This document shows positions 26,739 to 35,779 of a stretch of DNA of 64,000 nt, piece after piece (the stretch's first letter is position 1; every line of letters starts with the position of its first letter). The stretch comes from Bacillus taeanensis (lineage in GTDB: Bacteria > Bacillota > Bacilli > Bacillales > UBA6769), in assembly GCF_003318295.1 (NCBI RefSeq), contig NZ_QOCW01000014.1, positions 1 through 64,000 of the forward strand, given 5' to 3'. Under the pieces are notes generated by a model, which ran no database searches, had not been told where the DNA came from, and saw nothing but the letters and a program-made list of their open reading frames with translations. The position numbers were made by a program, and so were the translations under genes.

Positions 26739-28040
26739 TTACTGAATATGATCATAAATTAATGTAGGAATTTTCACTTTATCTTGAGTAATTGTGTAAG
26801 ACTCGTAAATTCTTTCAATTACATCTTCTACCTCTTCTTTATTACTGTGAATCGTTACAAGCGGCTCGCCTTTTTTTACACTGTCGCCAATTTTTTTATG
26901 AAGAACTAGACCTACCGCTAAATCTATTTCAGATTCTTTCGTGGCACGCCCTGCACCTAATATCATGGCAGCTGTACCAATGTCATTGGCAACAATTTCA
27001 GAAACAATGCCATCTTCTTTCGCTTCTACCTCAAATGTATATTTTGCTGTAGGAAGGTTTAAAGGATTATCAACAACAGATGCATCACCGCCCTGTGCTT
27101 CTAAAAACTGCTTAAACTTTTCAAGCGCCTTACCGCTTGAAATAGCTTCTTCAAGCATTTTACGAGCTTCCTCAACGCTTGAAGACTTTTCAGCTAAATA
27201 AACCATCTGACTTCCTAATACAAGACATAATTCTTGGAGATCATTCGGTCCTTGTCCTTTTAACGTGTCAATCGCTTCTTTTACTTCCAGCGCATTCCCA
27301 ATTGCAAACCCAAGCGGTTGATTCATATCTGAAATAATTGCCATTGTTTTACGCCCAAGATTATTTCCAATTTCAACCATCGATCTTGCAAGCTCTTTTG
27401 AGTCTTCAAGCTTCTTCATAAACGCGCCGCTGCCTGTTTTTACATCTAATACAATTGCATCAGCACCAGCAGCAATTTTCTTACTCATAATTGAACTTGC
27501 AATCATCGGAATAGATTCAACAGTCGCTGTGACATCACGTAAACCGTACAATTTTTTATCCGCAGGTGTTAAGTTGCCGCTTTGTCCAATAACTGCCACT
27601 TTATTTCTATTTACAAGCTCATTAAATTCGTTGTTATCGATTTCTACATGAAAGCCCGGAACAGCTTCAAGCTTATCAATTGTCCCACCGGTATGACCTA
27701 AGCCGCGTCCAGACATTTTTGCAACTGGAACACCTACCGCTGCTACGAGCGGTGCTAATACTAATGTGGTTGTATCTCCTACTCCACCAGTACTATGCTT
27801 GTCTACTTTAATACCTTCGATTTCTGATAAATCGATTTGATCTCCTGATTCAACCATGGCCATTGTTAAATTCGCACGCTCGTCAGGCGTCATATCACGG
27901 AAGAAAACCGCCATTGCAAAAGCTGACATTTGATAGTCAGGAATTTCCCCTTTCGTATACTCTTGAATCATAAAATTAATCTCTTGCTTGGTAAGTTCTC
28001 TGCCATCTCTTTTTTTAGCAATTAAATCAACCATTCTCAT
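26739..28040 (-). CDS. pdp: Pyrimidine-nucleoside phosphorylase
   Basis: 433 residues, full length. [15 protein letters not shown] is the nucleoside phosphorylase signature, followed by [12 protein letters not shown] and [17 protein letters not shown]. It splits uridine, deoxyuridine and thymidine with phosphate. ATG at 28040 with AAGGGTGA upstream. First gene of the salvage operon. Unlike B. subtilis (dra-nupC-pdp), pdp comes first and no nucleoside transporter is present. A leader of up to about 350 bases may precede it (promoter at 28401-28430). Confidence 0.95.
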   Translation of the reverse strand: MRMVDLIAKKRDGRELTKQEINFMIQEYTKGEIPDYQMSAFAMAVFFRDMTPDERANLTMAMVESGDQIDLSEIEGIKVDKHSTGGVGDTTTLVLAPLVAAVGVPVAKMSGRGLGHTGGTIDKLEAVPGFHVEIDNNEFNELVNRNKVAVIGQSGNLTPADKKLYGLRDVTATVESIPMIASSIMSKKIAAGADAIVLDVKTGSGAFMKKLEDSKELARSMVEIGNNLGRKTMAIISDMNQPLGFAIGNALEVKEAIDTLKGQGPNDLQELCLVLGSQMVYLAEKSSSVEEARKMLEEAISSGKALEKFKQFLEAQGGDASVVDNPLNLPTAKYTFEVEAKEDGIVSEIVANDIGTAAMILGAGRATKESEIDLAVGLVLHKKIGDSVKKGEPLVTIHSNKEEVEDVIERIYESYTITQDKVKIPTLIYDHIQ

Positions 28041-28400
28041 CGCTTATCACCCTTTTTATTGTATTAAACCAAACAACCTCTTATTATATTTTTTTCTCGG
28101 CACCAATCATATTTCCCTGTTCCAACGCTTTATAATCTGTATAACAACACATCATAAATTTTTTAAACGATTAAGCTCTTATAAGTAGTTTTCAGCTGAA
28201 GATTATTTTTATGAAATAAACTAAGTGCGGTAAACTATTTTTAAATATTCCAATTTGTTGTAAGATGTCAGACTTTTTAGGTGAATCTTTATTTCTAAAA
28301 AATAAACTCATGAGAATACGCTTACACTTCTGAATAAAAAAAGAGCCCTACACGCCCTACTTCTAAAGCTAGTCGTCAGACATCTAACCTTCATAATCAC
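28041..28400 (-). promoter_or_regulatory. Long leader upstream of pdp with two GTCWGAC sites
   Basis: No gene is seen here. The minus strand carries AGATGTCTGACGACT at 28371-28385, then a weak stem followed by T7 near 28345-28352, then AGTCTGACATCTTA at about 28262-28275. GTC-N-GAC cores of this type are typical of FadR-subfamily GntR operators. The weak stem and T run could act as an attenuator. Function is inferred. Confidence 0.35.
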
Positions 28401-28430
28401 ACTATAGCATATTTTTAAAAAAAGATGCAA
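28401..28430 (-). promoter_or_regulatory. Candidate SigA promoter upstream of the pdp leader
   Basis: On the minus strand TTGCAT (28425-28430) and TATAGT (28401-28406) with an 18-base spacer. The first GTCTGAC site begins about ten bases after the expected start. Confidence 0.5.
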
Positions 28431-28435
28431 GAAAA

Positions 28436-28476
28436 AAATTCAGCAATCTCTTACATAAGATTGCTGCTTTTATCAA
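28436..28476. terminator. Terminator of the amtB operon
   Basis: CAGCAATCT and AGATTGCTG form the stem; on the minus strand it is followed by AATTTTTTT. Confidence 0.65.
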
Positions 28477-28601
28477 AACATTAATATAGGGCGAAGAAAT
28501 GTCTAATATTTTCTCTAAATAGATCCACTATTCCCTCGCCAGTTGTTTTAAAAAGAGCAGCAATACTTGAATTAAAATGAAGTACAATGAAGCATAATTC
28601 T

Positions 28602-28952
28602 TTATGAACCATAAATTTTTTTCTTCACTTTTACTAATAACTCACGAAGCTCAAGGTCTGAAAGATCAATTTTTAGTTTTTCCATATGATTGGGTATAAT
28701 ATTTTTCTCTTGTACTTTTGAATCATATACTGCTTTAATACCGGCAATATTAAGCCCTTGGTCAATATACCTTTTAATTTCAAGACAGCGCGCAATATCA
28801 TTTAATGAATACACACGATGATTTCCTTTATTACGCCCTGGATTTATAAGCCCTTGTTCTTCATAATAACGAATTTGCCGTGCTGTTAAATTAGTAATTT
28901 CCTTGACCACACTAATTGGAAATAAGGCTTCATTTCTTTTAATTTCATCCAA
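28602..28952 (-). CDS. MerR-family regulator of the GlnR/TnrA type
   Basis: 116 residues. The start region and helix-turn-helix (LFPISVVKEITNLTARQIRYYEEQGLI split over about 9-35, then GNHRVYSLNDI) closely follow GlnR/TnrA, and DLSDLELRELL resembles the GlnR C-terminal region. The protein ends soon after and lacks the longer GlnR tail that contacts glutamine synthetase. TTG 28952 is preferred because AGGAG sits eight bases upstream; GTG 28961 overlaps that site. It is the last gene of the amtB operon and a plausible reader of the three TnrA/GlnR boxes in this window. Confidence 0.72.
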   Translation of the reverse strand: MDEIKRNEALFPISVVKEITNLTARQIRYYEEQGLINPGRNKGNHRVYSLNDIARCLEIKRYIDQGLNIAGIKAVYDSKVQEKNIIPNHMEKLKIDLSDLELRELLVKVKKKIYGS

Positions 28953-28969
28953 GCAAATCACTCCTATGA

Positions 28970-29698
28970 TTACATTTGAGCTAAACGTTCATAAACCTCA
29001 CGCAAATTTTCAAACCCTAATGCTTGAATCTCTCTTAAGTAATAACACCAAAGTGCTGCTGTCATTTTCGCATCCCCTAAAGCATGATGACGATTTTCTA
29101 CGTCGATTCCGCATTTTATACAACACTCTTCTAACTGGAAATCTTTTTGAACCGGATCAACAATCCTCATTAAAAAGGAGGTATCAATAATACGGTGATC
29201 AAAATTTGCCCGCATTAAGCTCCATGTCGCATGCTGCATAAATACTTGTTCATGTTTCGCGTGATGCGCAACAAGGGTATGTCCTTTTATAAATTGATAA
29301 AAACTTGTAAGCACTTCTGAAAAAGGTGGTGCCGCTCTTAATTCTTCTTCCTTAATCCCGGTTAATTCTTCTACACGTGGCGAAACTGCTGCATTTGATT
29401 GAACCAAAGAATAAAATGTATCCTCTTCTATTTTCTCACCTGTTACTTTAACAGCCCCGATAGATAAAATAGTATCCCCCTTCTGAGGATAAAAACCTGT
29501 TGTTTCAAGATCAAAGACGACGACCTTTAAATCCTTCAGAGAGAGATCTAAACTATTTTTCACTTTAATTTCTTTTTGCAGCTGTCTTAATAACGAAATA
29601 TGCTGTGGATTTGATTGATCTTGAATGGATGCATACATGCTTGAATTTACCCTACCAGACAACTGCTTTATAAATTGAATCATTTGATTCATGCGCAT
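28970..29698 (-). CDS. DnaQ-like 3'-5' exonuclease (DEDDh family)
   Basis: 242 residues. A helical N-terminal part of about 55 residues precedes the exonuclease domain: FDLETTGF (Asp and Glu), then Asp in HAKHEQVF-region and RHHALGDA (His and Asp), the full DEDDh set. It resembles the epsilon proofreading subunit but is not attached to a polymerase. AAGGGTG precedes the ATG at 29698, three bases after the DUF294 stop. It is tightly packed between the nucleotidyltransferase and regulator genes, which suggests joint function. Confidence 0.82.
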   Translation of the reverse strand: MRMNQMIQFIKQLSGRVNSSMYASIQDQSNPQHISLLRQLQKEIKVKNSLDLSLKDLKVVVFDLETTGFYPQKGDTILSIGAVKVTGEKIEEDTFYSLVQSNAAVSPRVEELTGIKEEELRAAPPFSEVLTSFYQFIKGHTLVAHHAKHEQVFMQHATWSLMRANFDHRIIDTSFLMRIVDPVQKDFQLEECCIKCGIDVENRHHALGDAKMTAALWCYYLREIQALGFENLREVYERLAQM

Positions 29699-29701
29699 TG
29701 G

Positions 29702-30682
29702 TTAACACCCTTTTTCTATTAACCTTTTGGTGTAATTATAAAGTTGAACCCCTTTTTTCAAAATCTCCTTCAGCTCTTTCTTTTGAGTTTTATTAAGATC
29801 ATCAATATTTACGTAGTGAATGGCATCGTAATTATCATGTTCCCCCTGAACGAGGCGAAATTGTAATAATCTTAAAAATCCTCGCCGATAATCTTCTCGA
29901 TCTGCAGGATCCATATTGCTTTCTGATAAAGCATCTAGCCTTGATAAGGTTGAAGTATTGTGGATTTTTTCTTTTAAAGCAAGAAGCCTTACTGCATTTA
30001 CATAAGGAAAAAAAGCGGTTTCTTTTAGATTAACATCCCCGGTATGAACACCATGCCTCTCAACAAGAAGCTGCCCAAATACCCCAACCCCTTTTTTTAC
30101 ATGCATAGTATTTTTTAACATTCTTTTTAATAAGTTTGGAGATTCGGTTACCTTAAGATGAATGCATTGTTTTAACTCCGTAATATATTCATCCCTACCA
30201 ATCAATCCTCTGGCATCAATAAAAATTAACAAATGACGAATGGATTCCCAGCTTTCTTGTTTCATCCACTTTTCAAGCTGCAGTTTCCAGTTTTCAAGCG
30301 ATTTACACCATAACGGATTTGAAGCCATCACATTTCCATCACAAAGTTCATATCCCGCTTGGTGAAGTCCTTTTGAAATTTCTTTGCCGAGTTTAAGAAA
30401 ATAATCATTTGCTGCTTCACTATTTCTTTCATAAACAATCCCATGATCTTGATCACTCCAAAGCGCCTGCTCAAACCGCCCAGCACTTCCCATTATAAAA
30501 AAAGAAAAAGGAGAGGGAGGAGTCCCCCACTCTTTTTTCATTTTCTTTAATGCAATTTGAACAACCTCATACATTAATTGATCATGCAGTTTATTAAGTG
30601 CAAAGTGATCGAATGAAACTTCTTTTATCTTTAACTCTCTAGCTTTTCGGACATCTTCATAACTATTAAAGTCCGCTACCAT
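29702..30682 (-). CDS. DUF294 nucleotidyltransferase-like protein (GlnD-related fold)
   Basis: 326 residues. The motif GSAGRFEQALWSDQDHGIVY is the DUF294 nucleotidyltransferase core: GS, then two Asp metal ligands in DQD. A helical DUF294_C region follows (about 180-325). The fold is shared with GlnD, which uridylylates PII. Many DUF294 proteins have CBS or cNMP-binding domains in front; this one has only a short helical lead. It starts 27 bases after amtB, where many bacteria have the PII gene glnK/nrgB. An ammonium-linked signalling role is inferred from that position. Confidence 0.78.
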   Translation of the reverse strand: MVADFNSYEDVRKARELKIKEVSFDHFALNKLHDQLMYEVVQIALKKMKKEWGTPPSPFSFFIMGSAGRFEQALWSDQDHGIVYERNSEAANDYFLKLGKEISKGLHQAGYELCDGNVMASNPLWCKSLENWKLQLEKWMKQESWESIRHLLIFIDARGLIGRDEYITELKQCIHLKVTESPNLLKRMLKNTMHVKKGVGVFGQLLVERHGVHTGDVNLKETAFFPYVNAVRLLALKEKIHNTSTLSRLDALSESNMDPADREDYRRGFLRLLQFRLVQGEHDNYDAIHYVNIDDLNKTQKKELKEILKKGVQLYNYTKRLIEKGC

Positions 30683-30709
30683 TTGACAGCCCCCTTAATT
30701 TTAAACGGG

Positions 30710-32026
30710 TTAGCTATTCACTGTACCTTGAGAAGTTCCTGGCGTTACTGACTGCTGTGCCGATGCTGATTGTTGTGGTTGAGATGTTTGCAGTAATTCA
30801 GGATAGCCATAGCTGCCGTGTTCACTTAAATCAAGCCCAATGATTTCCTCTTCTTCTGTTACACGTAAACCATTTAGAACTTTCTTCATAATTGCTAGTA
30901 GTACAAACGCTACAACGAATGCATATAAACCACTTGCAGCAACACCCATCGCTTGAACACCAAGCTGTGTGAAGCCACCGCCGTAAAATAAACCTGGTTG
31001 ACCAACTGAAGCAAGTTCCGGTGTTGCAAATAAACCAGTTGATAATGTTCCCCAAATACCTGGTGTTCCATGTACTGACAAAGCAAAGATTGGATCATCG
31101 ATTTTACGTTTTTCAAAAAATCTCATGCTGTAAAAGACAATAATACCTGCAACTAACCCAATTACAACAGCTGCCCATGTATCTACAAATGCACAAGATG
31201 CTGTAATGGCAACTAAACCTGCTAATGCACCATTTAACATTGTAGGAACATCTGCTTTTCCTGTTACTGCCCATGCAACTAATAATGCTGCTACTGCACC
31301 AGCGCCTGCTGCTAAATTTGTGTTTAATGCTACAAAACCGAAGAATGCATCGTCAACTGCTACTGTACTACCTGCATTAAATCCAAACCAACCTACCCAT
31401 AAAACGAGTACACCTAAAGCAGTAAACACTTGGTTATGTCCTTCAATATTATTTGGAGAGCCATCTTTATTGTACTTACCGATACGAGGCTTTAAAAGAA
31501 TCGTTGCTGCTAAAGCACCCATCGCACCTGTTAAGTGAACAACTGTTGAGCCTGCAAAGTCTTGTTTACCATGTTCAGCTAACCAACCGCCGCCCCAGAT
31601 CCAATGTGCAATAACCGGATAAACAAAAATTGAGAATAAGACCGCAAAAATAATATAAGCTGATAATTTAGCACGTTCTGCAAAACCACCAAATGCAATA
31701 GTTAATGAAATTCCTGCAAAAGCAAGTTGGAATAAAAAGAATACTGAACCAGAAAGCCCTAATCCTTCAATTTCATAACCTGAATAGAAAAAGTCCGTTA
31801 ATCCAAAAAGAGCATTTCCTTCACCAAAGATCAAACCATATCCGACTGCCCAAAAGACTAATGATGCAATACCAAATGTGAAAATAGTTTTACCAGCAAT
31901 ATGGCCGGCATTTTTCATACGAGTTGATCCTGCCTCCAGTAAAATAAAGCCACCTAACATTAAAATAACAAGGACCGCTGCTACCATTACCCAAAGACTA
32001 TTCATTAAAAACATCGGATCCATCAT
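30710..32026 (-). CDS. amtB: Ammonium transporter AmtB
   Basis: About 438 residues with eleven membrane helices. Signature stretches include HWIWGGGWL, DFAGSTVVHLTG (first pore His) and FALSVHGTPGIWGTL (second pore His). The protein ends in a Gln/Ser-rich tail after EEEEIIGLDLSEHG, the usual C-terminal regulatory helix. It differs from B. subtilis NrgA at the N-terminus. The first of two adjacent ATGs (32026) follows AGGAGAGG. It leads the operon amtB-DUF294-exonuclease-regulator; a TnrA/GlnR box lies 50-67 bases upstream. Confidence 0.92.
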   Translation of the reverse strand: MMDPMFLMNSLWVMVAAVLVILMLGGFILLEAGSTRMKNAGHIAGKTIFTFGIASLVFWAVGYGLIFGEGNALFGLTDFFYSGYEIEGLGLSGSVFFLFQLAFAGISLTIAFGGFAERAKLSAYIIFAVLFSIFVYPVIAHWIWGGGWLAEHGKQDFAGSTVVHLTGAMGALAATILLKPRIGKYNKDGSPNNIEGHNQVFTALGVLVLWVGWFGFNAGSTVAVDDAFFGFVALNTNLAAGAGAVAALLVAWAVTGKADVPTMLNGALAGLVAITASCAFVDTWAAVVIGLVAGIIVFYSMRFFEKRKIDDPIFALSVHGTPGIWGTLSTGLFATPELASVGQPGLFYGGGFTQLGVQAMGVAASGLYAFVVAFVLLAIMKKVLNGLRVTEEEEIIGLDLSEHGSYGYPELLQTSQPQQSASAQQSVTPGTSQGTVNS

Positions 32027-32076
32027 AACCTCTCCTTTCAATTTTACAACCTTCACTTATTTGCCTTATCGATTGG

Positions 32077-32093
32077 TGTAAAGTTAATTAACA
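32077..32093 (-). promoter_or_regulatory. TnrA/GlnR operator upstream of amtB
   Basis: TGTAAAGTTAATTAACA matches TGTNA-N7-TNACA exactly. A TAAAAT about 41 bases from its centre (32041-32046) could be the -10 box, though this would put the start of the transcript very near the ribosome-binding site. Confidence 0.7.
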
Positions 32094-32281
32094 TCTTGTG
32101 TTATTTATATTTTTACATGGGACGACCTTTCCAAACAACAACTATGTAATATAATCTTACGTACTTTATAAATCCACCAATCTCTTATCTGTTTTACATA
32201 AGGAAAGAAGGATTTTTTATTAGGAAAGACTATTGAATGAACATTTTAAAGATGGCGAAACTATTGGAGAGGTGAGAGAAG

Positions 32282-33286
32282 ATGGACTTACAGTTAATTG
32301 AAGCTTATGTTCCAAAACGGCATTTTGAGAAAGTTGATCAATCTCTTCAAGACCTTTCTCACGTTTCTTATTGGAGTACAAACGAATCGAAAGAACGGAT
32401 GCTCATACGCATTTTAGTTCATACAAAACATACGGAAGAAACATTGAATTTTCTTGAAAAGGTCTCAAATGTAATAGATGGTTTTGAAGTGATGCTTATC
32501 CCTGTTCAAACGTATATCACAAGAAAAAATGAGGAGAAAAAAGAAGAAGAAAAAAAGCAAAAAGATAAGCACTTTCTTCGCGCAAGCCGGCAGGAGTTAT
32601 ATGAAACAATTTTAAGGTCAAGTAAAATTAACTTAAATTACACGCTTCTCGTTATTTTATCCGCGCTCGTTGTCATTGTTGGTTTTATGAAAAACAGCCC
32701 AGCTGTTGTCATTGGAGCAATGGTGATCGCCCCAATGCTTGGTCCAGTTATTTCCATTGCCTTTGCCTCTATATTAGGAGATTATCACGTGCTATGGCGT
32801 TCTTTTCTAACTTTACACTTTGGAATTGCCCTTGTATTTTTTATTTCACTTTGCTTTGGTTATTTTTATATTCCTCTTGACAGCACTGAATTTGCCGCAA
32901 GAACACAAGTTGACTTTACAGATGTTATCCTTGCGCTAGCATCAGGTGCTGCTGGGGCACTATCTATTTTAAATCGTCTTCCCGGAGCTCTTGTCGGAGT
33001 CATGGTAGCTGTTGCTCTTTTACCGCCCATTGTTGTTCTCGGTATGACAACAGGCGGTCTAATGTGGGATAAAGCGCTTGGAGCACTTCTTTTGCTGCTT
33101 GTTAACATTAATTCGATACTTTTATCTGCCATCGCAGTGTTTTCCTTAAGCGGCATTCGTCCTTTAAAATGGGAAGAAATGCAGCGGGCTTATACATCAC
33201 GACGTCTTTCCATCTTTTTTGTTAGTTTAATTATTTTATTTTTAATCATCGTGATTACAATTAGTCAAAGACTAAACCTTATTTGA
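32282..33286 (+). CDS. DUF389 / TIGR00341 family membrane protein
   Basis: 334 residues. A cytoplasmic N-terminal domain of about 80 residues and a highly charged linker (KKEEEKKQKDK) precede six to seven membrane helices with VIGAMVIAPMLGPV and VAVALLPPIVVLG, the DUF389 signatures. Function is not established. ATG follows GGAGAGGTGAG. Divergent from amtB, so the 255-base region between them holds both control regions. Confidence 0.83.
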   Translation: MDLQLIEAYVPKRHFEKVDQSLQDLSHVSYWSTNESKERMLIRILVHTKHTEETLNFLEKVSNVIDGFEVMLIPVQTYITRKNEEKKEEEKKQKDKHFLRASRQELYETILRSSKINLNYTLLVILSALVVIVGFMKNSPAVVIGAMVIAPMLGPVISIAFASILGDYHVLWRSFLTLHFGIALVFFISLCFGYFYIPLDSTEFAARTQVDFTDVILALASGAAGALSILNRLPGALVGVMVAVALLPPIVVLGMTTGGLMWDKALGALLLLLVNINSILLSAIAVFSLSGIRPLKWEEMQRAYTSRRLSIFFVSLIILFLIIVITISQRLNLI

Positions 33287-33315
33287 GACCGCTGTCTAAG
33301 CAGCTTTCCAACACA

Positions 33316-33350
33316 TAAAAGCCACCGCTCTAGTCGGTGACTTTATTTTA
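33316..33350. terminator. Terminator between the DUF389 and ppk genes
   Basis: AAAGCCACCG pairs with CGGTGACTTT (one mismatch), T-rich tail; genes converge here. Confidence 0.55.
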
Positions 33351-35477
33351 TTCCTCATCTTCTGAAACTTGATATGTTAAATAAAACAACTCCATTTGAC
33401 TGTTAATAACCCGCTCTCCTTTTTCACGGTTCACATAATGATAACTTCCTTGTTCATCCTGTTCTCTCGCTTTTACATTATCACTAAGAATAATGCCAAG
33501 ATCACGTTTAATTTTCCCCTTAATGACCGGATCAAAAATAGGAAATAAAATTTCAACACGTCGTTCAATATTACGAGTCATCCAATCTGCGGAGGATAAA
33601 TATGTTTTTTGTTCCCCATTATGATAAAAGTAAAACACTCGAGTATGTTCAAGATAACGAGCTACAATACTTCGCACACGAATATTTTCACTTACTCCTT
33701 TAATACCAGGGCGCAAGCAGCAAATTCCCCGTACAATTAAATCAATTTGCACACCTGCGCGTGATGCTTCATAAAGCTTCTGAATAATTGGCTTGTGTGT
33801 AACAGAATTCATTTTCGCAATAATACGGCCATTTCCATATTGTTGATGATATAAAATTTCTTGATTAATTAATTCAATAAATTTTTCACCTACATCAAAA
33901 GGAGAAATAGCAAGATGTTCAAACACAGGTTTCTTACTATAACCGCTTAAATAATTAAAAAAGTTTGTTGCGTCAATTCCAAACTTACGATTTGCCGTTA
34001 GCAATCCCATATCCGTATAAAAATTCGCTGTAATATCATTATAATTGCCAGTACCTAAGTGTACAAACCTTTCAATTCTTCCTTGTTTCCTTCGGACAAT
34101 AAGCGTAATTTTACTATGTGTTTTTAAATGAGTCATTCCGTATATAACATGACAGCCTGCCTTTTCAAGTTCCTTTGCCCACTGAACATTATTTTCTTCG
34201 TCAAAACGCGCTTTTAATTCCACAAGCACTGTTACCTGCTTTCCTTTTTCAGCTGCATTCTTTAATGATTTAATAATAGGGGAATCTCCACTTACCCGAT
34301 ATAATGTTTGTTTAATCGCTAATACATCTGAATCTTCAGAAGCTTTCGTTACAAAATCTACCACAGATTGAAATGATTCATAGGGATGATGAAGAAGAAC
34401 ATCCTTTTGTGCAATCACATCAAACATATCTTCATTATCGTTTAAATCTTTTGAAGGTTGAGGGATAAGGGCTCCATATACAAGATGCTCATTTCCATCG
34501 GCCATTTTGTTATAAAATTTACCTAAAAAAGTTAAATCAAGCGGGCCGTTAATCCAATAAACATCTTTTTCATGTATTTCTAACTCTTTTAATAAAAAGT
34601 TGAGGATTTCTTTATCCATGCTATTTTTTTGAACTTCAAGGCGAACTGCTGCGCCCCATTTCCGTTTTTTAAGCTCTTTTTCAATTTCTTTTAATAAATC
34701 ACGTGCCCCCTCTTCATGAATGGTAAGATCTGCATTTCTTGTAATCCGAAATTGAGAAACCGAAATAACTTCCAGTCCTTTAAACAATTTATGAATAAAG
34801 TGGGCAATAACATCCTCAAGAAAAATAATCTGACGTTCACCCTCTACAGCAGATAATTCAATAAAACGATCGAGTACTGCTGGCACTTGTACAATAGCAA
34901 TGTGGTATGTTTCATATTCATCTTGATCTTTTTTTCGGAGTAAAATTGCTAAATTCAAACTTTTATTAAGGAGCATCGGGAATGGATGATACGCATCTAC
35001 TGCCATCGGAGTTAAAACAGGAAAGATTTGTTCATCAAATACCTTTTCAATGTAATGATCGACTTTTGAATCCAACTCTTCCATCTTCACAAACCGAATC
35101 TTTTCTTGTTCTAGCTCAGGAAGAAGTTTATCTATTAATGTGTTATACTGCATCTCTACAAGCTCATGATTAATCGTAGAAATTTTCACAAGCTGCTCTT
35201 TCGGTGTTAAACCTGCTTTATTTTCTGGTTTATTGAAACCTGCTTTCACCTGATCCTTTAACCCTGCAACACGAACCATAAAGAATTCATCCAAATTCGA
35301 ACTAAAAATACTAAGAAACTTCAAACGCTCTAATAGAGGATTTTGATTATCGATCGCTTCTTCCAACACGCGTTTATTGAAAGCCAACCAGCTTAGCTCT
35401 CTATTATTATAATAAGCGGGATTATTCAAATCATCTACCTGAATTATTTTTGATTCGTTTAAGCTTGTTTGTACCAC
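33348..35477 (-). CDS. ppk: Polyphosphate kinase
   Basis: 709 residues, full length for PPK1. N-terminal YYNNRELSWLAFNKRVLEEA-type motif, then the catalytic region with THLKTHSKITLI (the phosphorylated His) and FVHLGTGNYND, and late motifs RGICCLRPGI and SSADWMTRN. It makes long-chain polyphosphate from ATP. Exopolyphosphatase (ppx), often adjacent, is absent from the window. The 300 bases upstream (35478-35779) hold only AT-rich sequence and the nasC terminator. Confidence 0.93.
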   Translation of the reverse strand: MVQTSLNESKIIQVDDLNNPAYYNNRELSWLAFNKRVLEEAIDNQNPLLERLKFLSIFSSNLDEFFMVRVAGLKDQVKAGFNKPENKAGLTPKEQLVKISTINHELVEMQYNTLIDKLLPELEQEKIRFVKMEELDSKVDHYIEKVFDEQIFPVLTPMAVDAYHPFPMLLNKSLNLAILLRKKDQDEYETYHIAIVQVPAVLDRFIELSAVEGERQIIFLEDVIAHFIHKLFKGLEVISVSQFRITRNADLTIHEEGARDLLKEIEKELKKRKWGAAVRLEVQKNSMDKEILNFLLKELEIHEKDVYWINGPLDLTFLGKFYNKMADGNEHLVYGALIPQPSKDLNDNEDMFDVIAQKDVLLHHPYESFQSVVDFVTKASEDSDVLAIKQTLYRVSGDSPIIKSLKNAAEKGKQVTVLVELKARFDEENNVQWAKELEKAGCHVIYGMTHLKTHSKITLIVRRKQGRIERFVHLGTGNYNDITANFYTDMGLLTANRKFGIDATNFFNYLSGYSKKPVFEHLAISPFDVGEKFIELINQEILYHQQYGNGRIIAKMNSVTHKPIIQKLYEASRAGVQIDLIVRGICCLRPGIKGVSENIRVRSIVARYLEHTRVFYFYHNGEQKTYLSSADWMTRNIERRVEILFPIFDPVIKGKIKRDLGIILSDNVKAREQDEQGSYHYVNREKGERVINSQMELFYLTYQVSEDEE

Positions 35478-35721
35478 ATGAACTCATCCCTTTAATTTAA
35501 AATTGGCTGCTAACTAATCAAAACATTACTATATTTCATAGTAAAAATAAATAACCTGTCTCACAATACTTCCATATTTTATGTATGTATAATTGGGGGG
35601 ATAAAGGGTGACAATATATAATTTTCTATTACCTTCCTCAATCTTTATGAATAGCTTATTACAGCTTTATTAGCTTTATATTAATTTTTTGTTAAGATCT
35701 TATAAAAAACGAATGATTCAT

Positions 35722-35762
35722 AAAAAAGAACCCTACCATCATTTAGGCGGGCTTTAAAGAAA
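35722..35762 (-). terminator. Terminator of the nas operon
   Basis: On the minus strand AAAGCCCGCC pairs imperfectly with GGTAGGGTT and is followed by CTTTTTTA. Confidence 0.55.
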
Positions 35763-35779
35763 AATACGTATAGAACTGC

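Noticed and set aside
28100..28145. A cre site upstream of pdp (AAGCGTTGGAACA)
   Set aside because: It keeps the central CG but fails the outer TG and CA positions of the consensus.
30831..32081. Several long frames opposite or out of phase with amtB
   Set aside because: They are shadows of a conserved membrane protein; frames opposite Gly/Ala/Val-rich helices often stay open.
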